NCBI GenBank assembly: GCA_027489415.1
Contig: JAIXZU010000151.1
Location: forward strand, 1-8,748
Length of the DNA: 8,748 nucleotides
From: Alphaproteobacteria bacterium
Lineage (GTDB): Bacteria; Pseudomonadota; Alphaproteobacteria; UBA2136; UBA6156
Reading direction: 5' to 3'
The notes under the pieces were generated by a model. That model did no database searches, was not told where the DNA came from, and saw only the letters and a program-made list of their open reading frames with translations. Below are positions 5,674-8,748 of this stretch, piece by piece. Position numbers and translations under genes: made by a program. Within the stretch, counting starts at the first letter, position 1; each line of letters starts with the position of its first letter.

Positions 5674-5702
5674 TTGTCAAACTTATCCACACCCACTAGT
5701 GT
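5674..5702 (+). promoter_or_regulatory. Candidate rpsT promoter
   Basis: TTGTCA (5674-5679) and TAGTGT (5697-5702) are exactly 17 nt apart. The -35 hexamer is identical to that of the dnaA promoter. The -10 is only a moderate match. Transcription from about 5709 would give an rpsT leader of roughly 128 nt. The spacer holds a consensus DnaA box. Confidence 0.5.
5683..5691 (+). promoter_or_regulatory. Consensus DnaA box in the rpsT promoter spacer
   Basis: TTATCCACA is a perfect match to the high-affinity DnaA box. It lies wholly inside the 17-nt spacer between the candidate -35 and -10, so bound DnaA would block RNA polymerase. It is the only perfect copy I found in the window, so the site reads as regulatory rather than as a full origin. 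Confidence 0.75.
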
Positions 5703-5730
5703 GCGCCCCACGCGCCCATACAGCCCTTAA

Positions 5731-5775
5731 CCGGGTCAGGTGCCCGCAAATTGCCCATCCGTGGGCACAACCCGG
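5731..5775 (+). promoter_or_regulatory. rpsT leader hairpins with two alternative pairings
   Basis: An outer stem CCGGGT (5731-5736) with ACCCGG (5770-5775) encloses a segment in which one strand can pair two ways. GTGCCC (5740-5745) pairs with GGGCAC (5763-5768), or TGCCCA (5752-5757) pairs with TGGGCA (5762-5767) around a TCCG tetraloop. The structure ends about 60 nt before the rpsT start. It is a candidate site for S20 autogenous control, which is known in E. coli; the structural link is inference. Confidence 0.45.
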
Positions 5776-5836
5776 CAAAGCCCCAAGCTTCGCCGACAAT
5801 GGCTAAACGAACGACACCAAGAGAGAGACCCACCCC

Positions 5837-6106
5837 ATGGCCCACACCAACCAGCAGCGCAAGCGCATCCGCCAAGACGCCAAGCGTTACGCCGCCAACA
5901 GCGCGAACCGCTCCCGCGTCAGCACCTTCGTCAAGAAGTTTGAGGAAGCCCTCAAGGCCGGCGACAAAACCGCCATCGCTGCCACCTTCAAAACGGCCAT
6001 GAGCGAACTCTCCAAGGCTGCCCAGAAGGGTGCCATCGGTAAAATCGCTGCCGGCCGTAAAATCGGTCGTCTGGCTGCCAGCATCAAGGCTGCCGCGTCT
6101 AAGTAG
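5837..6106 (+). CDS. rpsT: 30S ribosomal protein S20
   Basis: This gene encodes 89 aa, the normal S20 length. The N-terminus MAHTNQQRKRIRQDAKRYAAN matches the conserved Lys/Arg-rich S20 helix that binds 16S rRNA. The rest is the usual helical bundle ending in GRKIGRLAASIKAAASK. It is a primary binding protein of the small subunit. The start ATG has a weak purine-rich ribosome binding site (AGAGAGAGA about 7 nt upstream), consistent with translational control as known for E. coli S20. The gene has its own leader, candidate promoter and terminator, and lies just upstream of dnaA, the usual alphaproteobacterial arrangement. Confidence 0.98.
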   Translation: MAHTNQQRKRIRQDAKRYAANSANRSRVSTFVKKFEEALKAGDKTAIAATFKTAMSELSKAAQKGAIGKIAAGRKIGRLAASIKAAASK

Positions 6107-6148
6107 GCCTTCAACCGGCCCGGCCGGTACAAGTACGTTCGTCATAAG

Positions 6149-6183
6149 CCCCATTCCCCCGTCGCGGGGAATGGGGTGTTTTT
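6149..6183 (+). terminator. Rho-independent terminator of rpsT
   Basis: CCCCATTCCCC (6149-6159) pairs perfectly with GGGGAATGGGG (6166-6176) around CGTCGC, followed by TGTTTTT. A second dyad, ACCGGC-CCG-GCCGGT (6114-6128), lies just before it. The terminator separates rpsT from dnaA, so dnaA needs its own promoter. Confidence 0.93.
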
Positions 6184-6201
6184 GTTGAATTAACTCATTA
6201 A

Positions 6202-6210
6202 TTTTTCACA
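6202..6210 (+). promoter_or_regulatory. Weak DnaA-box-like site in the AT-rich dnaA upstream region
   Basis: TTTTTCACA differs at one position from the relaxed box TTATNCACA. It sits in an AT-rich stretch (about 6177-6223) immediately upstream of the dnaA promoter. Weak on its own; reported because of its position. Confidence 0.25.
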
Positions 6211-6219
6211 ACTTTTTTC

Positions 6220-6248
6220 TTGTCACCCAGCATCCCCCCCCCTACACT
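6220..6248 (+). promoter_or_regulatory. dnaA promoter with a C9 tract in its spacer
   Basis: TTGTCA (6220-6225) and TACACT (6243-6248) are exactly 17 nt apart. The predicted transcription start near 6255 leaves a leader of about 25 nt before ATG 6280. The spacer contains nine consecutive C residues (6234-6242) adjoining the -10, so slippage there would change promoter spacing. Confidence 0.65.
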
Positions 6249-6256
6249 TATCCCCA
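6248..6256 (+). promoter_or_regulatory. DnaA-box-like site at the dnaA transcription start
   Basis: TTATCCCCA differs from the consensus TTATCCACA at one position. It overlaps the last base of the -10 and covers the predicted start point, a fitting place for DnaA autorepression. Confidence 0.45.
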
Positions 6257-6279
6257 ACACCAACCAAAAGGGGGCCCCC

Positions 6280-7743
6280 ATGTCCTTCCCATCCCCTGCG
6301 TTCCAGTCGCCCGCTGTCGTGCATTCCGGGTCTATGGCGTCAGTCACGCCCCAGGCCTTGTTGTCCGCATGGCAATCCATCCAGCCGCAGCTGGAGTCCA
6401 CCAGCGGCAGCGCGGACTACGCCGCATGGCTGGCCCCGCTCAAGGCCTCGGTAACCTCCAACGGTCAGCTCCAGCTCGCATCACCCACCGCGTTTATCGC
6501 CCAGTGGGTAGAAGGTCACTATCTGGTCCAGCTCCAGGCCATGATGGAAGGGGCCATCGGCACGCCGGTAGCCATCAGTCTCCACGTTGCCCCGCAGTTC
6601 TCGCAAATCTCGTCGTCACCTGCCGCCGCCACGCAATCAGCTCCAGCCATCGCCGGCGGCCCGGCCCTGATGCCCGAAGCCGACAGCACCACCCTGCCGG
6701 ACTGGCTCACCGGCTCCCGCCTCGACAGCCGCTACACCTTCGAACAATTTGTCACCGGCAAATCCAACCAGTTCGCCTTTGCAGCCGCTCAGGGTGTCGC
6801 TAGTGCCGTCCAAGCCGGTCAGCCTGCGTTTAACCCCTTCTTCCTGCACGGTGGTGTGGGCTTGGGTAAAACGCACCTCATGAACGCCATCGGCCACGCC
6901 GTGGCCCGCGCCAAACCGAACACCACCATCCTGTACCTGTCTGCCGAGCAGTTCATGTACAAGTTCATCCGCGCCCTGAAGGACAAATCGACCCTGAATT
7001 TCAAGGACATCTTCCGCTCCGTCGATATCCTCATGATCGACGACATCCAGTTCATCGCGGGCAAGGACTCCACCCAGGAAGAATTCTTCCACACCTTCAA
7101 CGCGCTCATTCAGGACGGCAAGCAAATCGTCCTGACCGCCGACCGCTCCCCGCACGAACTCGCGAATATCGAGGACCGCCTCAAATCCCGCCTCGGCTCG
7201 GGCCTCACCATCGAGGTTCATGCCCCGGAGGAGGAAACCCGCCTCGCCATCCTGCAAACCAAGGCCGAAAGTCTGAACTTTGAAGTGCCGCCCGCCGTCC
7301 TCAATCTCCTCGCCCAGCACATTGCCAGCAACGTGCGCGAACTCGAAGGCGCTCTTAACCGTATCGTCGCCTATGCCCGCCTCACCGGCGAGACCCTGAC
7401 GCCGGACACCGCCCGCGAACAACTGCGGGACCTCTTCCGAGTCTACACCCGTGTCATCACCATCGACGATATCCAGCAGAAGGTCGCCACCCAGTTTAAT
7501 GTCCGCGTCTCGGACATGCACTCCCCCCGCCGCGCGCGCGAAGTCGCCCGTCCGCGTCAGGTGGCCATGTACCTGTCCAAACAGCTCACTAACCGCAGCT
7601 ATCCGGATATCGGCCGTGCCTTCGGCGGCCGGGACCACACCACCGTCATCCACGCCTGCGAAACCATCACCAGCCTCCTCCCGCGGGACGCCCAGCTCGC
7701 CGAGCAAGTCGAACTCGTCACCCGCACCCTCCAAGGCAGATAG
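6280..7743 (+). CDS. dnaA: Chromosomal replication initiator protein DnaA
   Basis: I chose ATG 6280 (487 aa): an AAAGGGGG ribosome binding site lies just upstream, and a start at 6220 would coincide with the promoter's own -35. Domain I (about 24-104) carries the helicase-loading fold (ALLSAWQSIQPQL, FIAQWVEGHY). A Ser/Ala/Pro-rich linker (about 105-145) is domain II. Domain III is an AAA+ ATPase with Walker A GGVGLGKT (191-198), Walker B ILMIDD (250-255) and the sensor 2 helix in NVRELEGALNRI. Domain IV ends with the DNA-binding helix-turn-helix and DnaA signature FGGRDHTTVIH (448-458). It binds DnaA boxes and opens oriC. A near-consensus box at its promoter suggests autoregulation. The stop codon lies in a long hairpin. 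Confidence 0.98.
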   Translation: MSFPSPAFQSPAVVHSGSMASVTPQALLSAWQSIQPQLESTSGSADYAAWLAPLKASVTSNGQLQLASPTAFIAQWVEGHYLVQLQAMMEGAIGTPVAISLHVAPQFSQISSSPAAATQSAPAIAGGPALMPEADSTTLPDWLTGSRLDSRYTFEQFVTGKSNQFAFAAAQGVASAVQAGQPAFNPFFLHGGVGLGKTHLMNAIGHAVARAKPNTTILYLSAEQFMYKFIRALKDKSTLNFKDIFRSVDILMIDDIQFIAGKDSTQEEFFHTFNALIQDGKQIVLTADRSPHELANIEDRLKSRLGSGLTIEVHAPEEETRLAILQTKAESLNFEVPPAVLNLLAQHIASNVRELEGALNRIVAYARLTGETLTPDTAREQLRDLFRVYTRVITIDDIQQKVATQFNVRVSDMHSPRRAREVARPRQVAMYLSKQLTNRSYPDIGRAFGGRDHTTVIHACETITSLLPRDAQLAEQVELVTRTLQGR

Positions 7744-7771
7744 CCTGTACCGTAAGGTGCAGGCTATCTGC
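7736..7771 (+). other. 16-bp hairpin containing the dnaA stop codon
   Basis: GCAGATAGCCTG (7736-7747) and CAGGCTATCTGC (7760-7771) are perfect inverted copies. The stem continues inward through TACC/GGTG (one wobble pair) to a GTAA loop, which is a GNRA tetraloop in RNA. The dnaA TAG (7741-7743) is inside the 5' arm. No T run follows, so it is probably not an independent terminator; it may protect the mRNA 3' end. Confidence 0.75.
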
Positions 7772-7782
7772 TGCAAAAGCGA

Positions 7783-7808
7783 AACGCCCCGGATTTTTCC
7801 GGGGCGTT
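7783..7808. terminator. Bidirectional terminator between dnaA and the small membrane-protein gene
   Basis: AACGCCCCGGA (7783-7793) pairs perfectly with TCCGGGGCGTT (7798-7808) around TTTT. On the plus strand the following T-run is weak (CGGTTT). On the minus strand TTTCGCTTTTG follows, and the small gene's stop is only 4 nt away. It likely serves both convergent genes. Confidence 0.8.
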
Positions 7809-7812
7809 CGGT

Positions 7813-7974
7813 TTAGGATTCCTGAATGTGAATGGTGGCCATTCCCAGTAAAACTGAGAAGATAGTCAGTCCGAGCACGATGCTATCGGAAAGGGGGGCT
7901 TCCATGCGGTAACAAGCTATGCCGCACAAAGTACCAATCATGACGGCATCGACAAAAAGAAAGGCTTTGATCAT
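7813..7974 (-). CDS. Small two-helix membrane protein of unknown function
   Basis: I chose ATG 7974 (53 aa): a perfect GGAGG (7985-7981) lies 6 nt upstream, whereas the earlier in-frame ATG at 7995 would place that site inside the gene. The peptide MIKAFLFVDAVMIGTLCGIA forms one hydrophobic helix (about 4-21). A short polar loop (CYRMEAPLSD) precedes a second helix (about 31-47), then a HIQES tail. It is probably an inner-membrane helical hairpin with both ends on the same side. I know of no family. The gene is antisense to the dnaA-dnaN order, with its own candidate promoter and a shared terminator. A GCCCC-GGGGC hairpin (7986-8000) directly precedes its ribosome binding site and could modulate translation. 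Confidence 0.7.
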   Translation of the reverse strand: MIKAFLFVDAVMIGTLCGIACYRMEAPLSDSIVLGLTIFSVLLGMATIHIQES

Positions 7975-8056
7975 CGAAGTCCTCCGCCCCGCCAAGGGGC
8001 TTGGCTGGGGCAGTTCAGAACGAAATGACTGAAACGTGCCAAGTTACGATACAAAT

Positions 8057-8085
8057 CATATACCTATCTTTCTGCCATTCAGCAA
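8057..8085 (-). promoter_or_regulatory. Candidate promoter of the small membrane-protein gene
   Basis: On the minus strand, TTGCTG (8085-8080) and TATATG (8062-8057) are 17 nt apart. Transcription would start near 8050, giving a leader of about 75 nt. The same stretch must also hold the dnaN promoter on the plus strand, for which I found no convincing hexamer pair. Confidence 0.45.
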
Positions 8086-8167
8086 GCCGCCACCCCACTG
8101 TGGCAATCTGCACACAATCGCATCACTCCGCTTGCCCCCCAAGCCCAAAAGGCATAGGTTTTGAGCC

Positions 8168-8748
8168 ATGAAACTCAGTATCTCGCGCGAAACCCTCTTC
8201 AAAGCCCTCCGCCACATGTCCGCGGTCGTCGAAAAACGCAGCAGCATCGCCATTCTCGGCAACGTCCGCCTGCATGCGGAAAACAACCGCCTCGAAACCA
8301 CCGCGACGGACAACGACCTCTCCGTCCAAGGCATCGCCGAAGCCTTCGTGGACCAACCCGGCACCACCACCGTCGGTGCTCTCAAGCTGTTTGAAATTGT
8401 GTCCAAAATTCCCGAAGGCGTCATGGTGAACCTCGAGCTCACCGACGGCGGCAGCCGCCTCGCCCTCACCGCTGGCAAAGCCAAGTTCAGCCTCGCCACC
8501 CTCGGCGCCGAAGCCTTCCCGGACATGACCAAGGTCGAAGGCGGCACCTCCTTCAAACTCACCGCCGCCGAGCTCAAAAAAGCCCTGGAACGCGTCCAGT
8601 TCGCCGCCTCAACGGATGAAACCCGCGCCTACCTCAACGGCGTCTATTTCCATATTATTGAAGAAGAAGGCCAAAAAGTCCTGCGCACAGTTGCCACGGA
8701 CGGTCACCGCCTCGCCAAGGCCGACATGCCCGCGCCCGAAGGCTCCAC
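8168..8748 (+). CDS. dnaN: DNA polymerase III beta subunit (sliding clamp), 5' part
   Basis: The frame opens at ATG 8168 and continues to the window edge (193 codons plus 2 nt, about half of the usual 366-375 aa). MKLSISRETLFKALRHMSAVVEKRSSIAILGNV is the conserved clamp N-terminus, followed by LETTATDNDLSV, VGALKLFEIVSKIP, and the domain 1-2 junction with FAASTDETRAYLNGVYF and VATDGHRLA. The protein forms the ring that tethers polymerase III to DNA. The ribosome binding site is weak (TAGG about 11 nt upstream). Its location downstream of dnaA, separated only by a small antisense gene, fits the dnaA-dnaN block. Confidence 0.97.
   Translation, partial: MKLSISRETLFKALRHMSAVVEKRSSIAILGNVRLHAENNRLETTATDNDLSVQGIAEAFVDQPGTTTVGALKLFEIVSKIPEGVMVNLELTDGGSRLALTAGKAKFSLATLGAEAFPDMTKVEGGTSFKLTAAELKKALERVQFAASTDETRAYLNGVYFHIIEEEGQKVLRTVATDGHRLAKADMPAPEGS

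Noticed and set aside
5696..6154. A 152-codon minus-strand frame across rpsT
   Set aside because: Antisense shadow of rpsT; Gly/Val/Leu-rich with no supporting start signals.
6220..6279. An N-terminal extension of dnaA by 20 codons
   Set aside because: It would start within the -35 hexamer of the dnaA promoter. ATG 6280 has a good ribosome binding site and fits the usual N-terminus better.
5642..6279. A full chromosomal origin
   Set aside because: Only one perfect DnaA box and two weak matches were found, without a box cluster. This is better described as promoter control unless replication data show otherwise.
6637..7776. A 379-codon open frame antisense to dnaA
   Set aside because: It is a mirror of strongly GC-biased dnaA codons, with no ribosome binding site and low-complexity Gly/Val/Asp content. 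dnaA itself is certain.
1..8748. CRISPR array, insertion sequence or rRNA gene
   Set aside because: No regularly spaced direct repeats, transposase frame or rRNA signature was seen on either strand.

Overview
The window looks like a chromosomal segment of an alphaproteobacterium. The order rpsT-dnaA-dnaN is typical of that class, and a CHCC zinc-finger protein of the NDUFS6 (complex I accessory subunit) type is present. Codons in the core genes end mostly in C or G. One sampled line of dnaA is near 68% GC, while sampled lines at the left edge run from about 28% to 47%. I cannot name a genus.

Left edge (1-1190): an AT-rich segment abuts the 3' end of an intact tRNA-Arg(CCG) gene. It carries two minus-strand genes that overlap by 8 nt: a 323-aa soluble protein that I do not recognise, and the first 54 codons of a membrane protein that runs out of the window. 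The composition, the tRNA 3' junction and the tight coupling suggest the edge of an integrated island with a two-gene accessory cassette. A second, T-arm-less copy of the same tRNA lies about 100 bp upstream of the intact one.

Middle (1557-5641): a small exported protein with a strong terminator and the CHCC zinc-finger protein lie on the plus strand. Facing them is a minus-strand three-gene unit for envelope thiol chemistry: a small lipoprotein with a CxxC motif, a DsbA-family protein (CPFC), and a membrane-anchored thioredoxin-fold protein (CGAC). Divergent from that unit is a 412-aa protein with weak resemblance to the aldo/keto reductase fold.

Right (5642-8748): the replication-linked block holds rpsT, dnaA and the 5' part of dnaN, with a 53-aa membrane protein on the opposite strand between dnaA and dnaN. 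A consensus DnaA box (TTATCCACA) sits in the 17-nt spacer of a promoter-like sequence upstream of rpsT. The dnaA promoter has the same -35 hexamer, a C9 tract in its 17-nt spacer, and a near-match DnaA box overlapping its -10. This suggests that DnaA may regulate both its own gene and its ribosomal-protein neighbour. Clear hairpin terminators follow the exported-protein gene and rpsT. A two-hairpin structure, the first containing the dnaA stop codon, follows dnaA.
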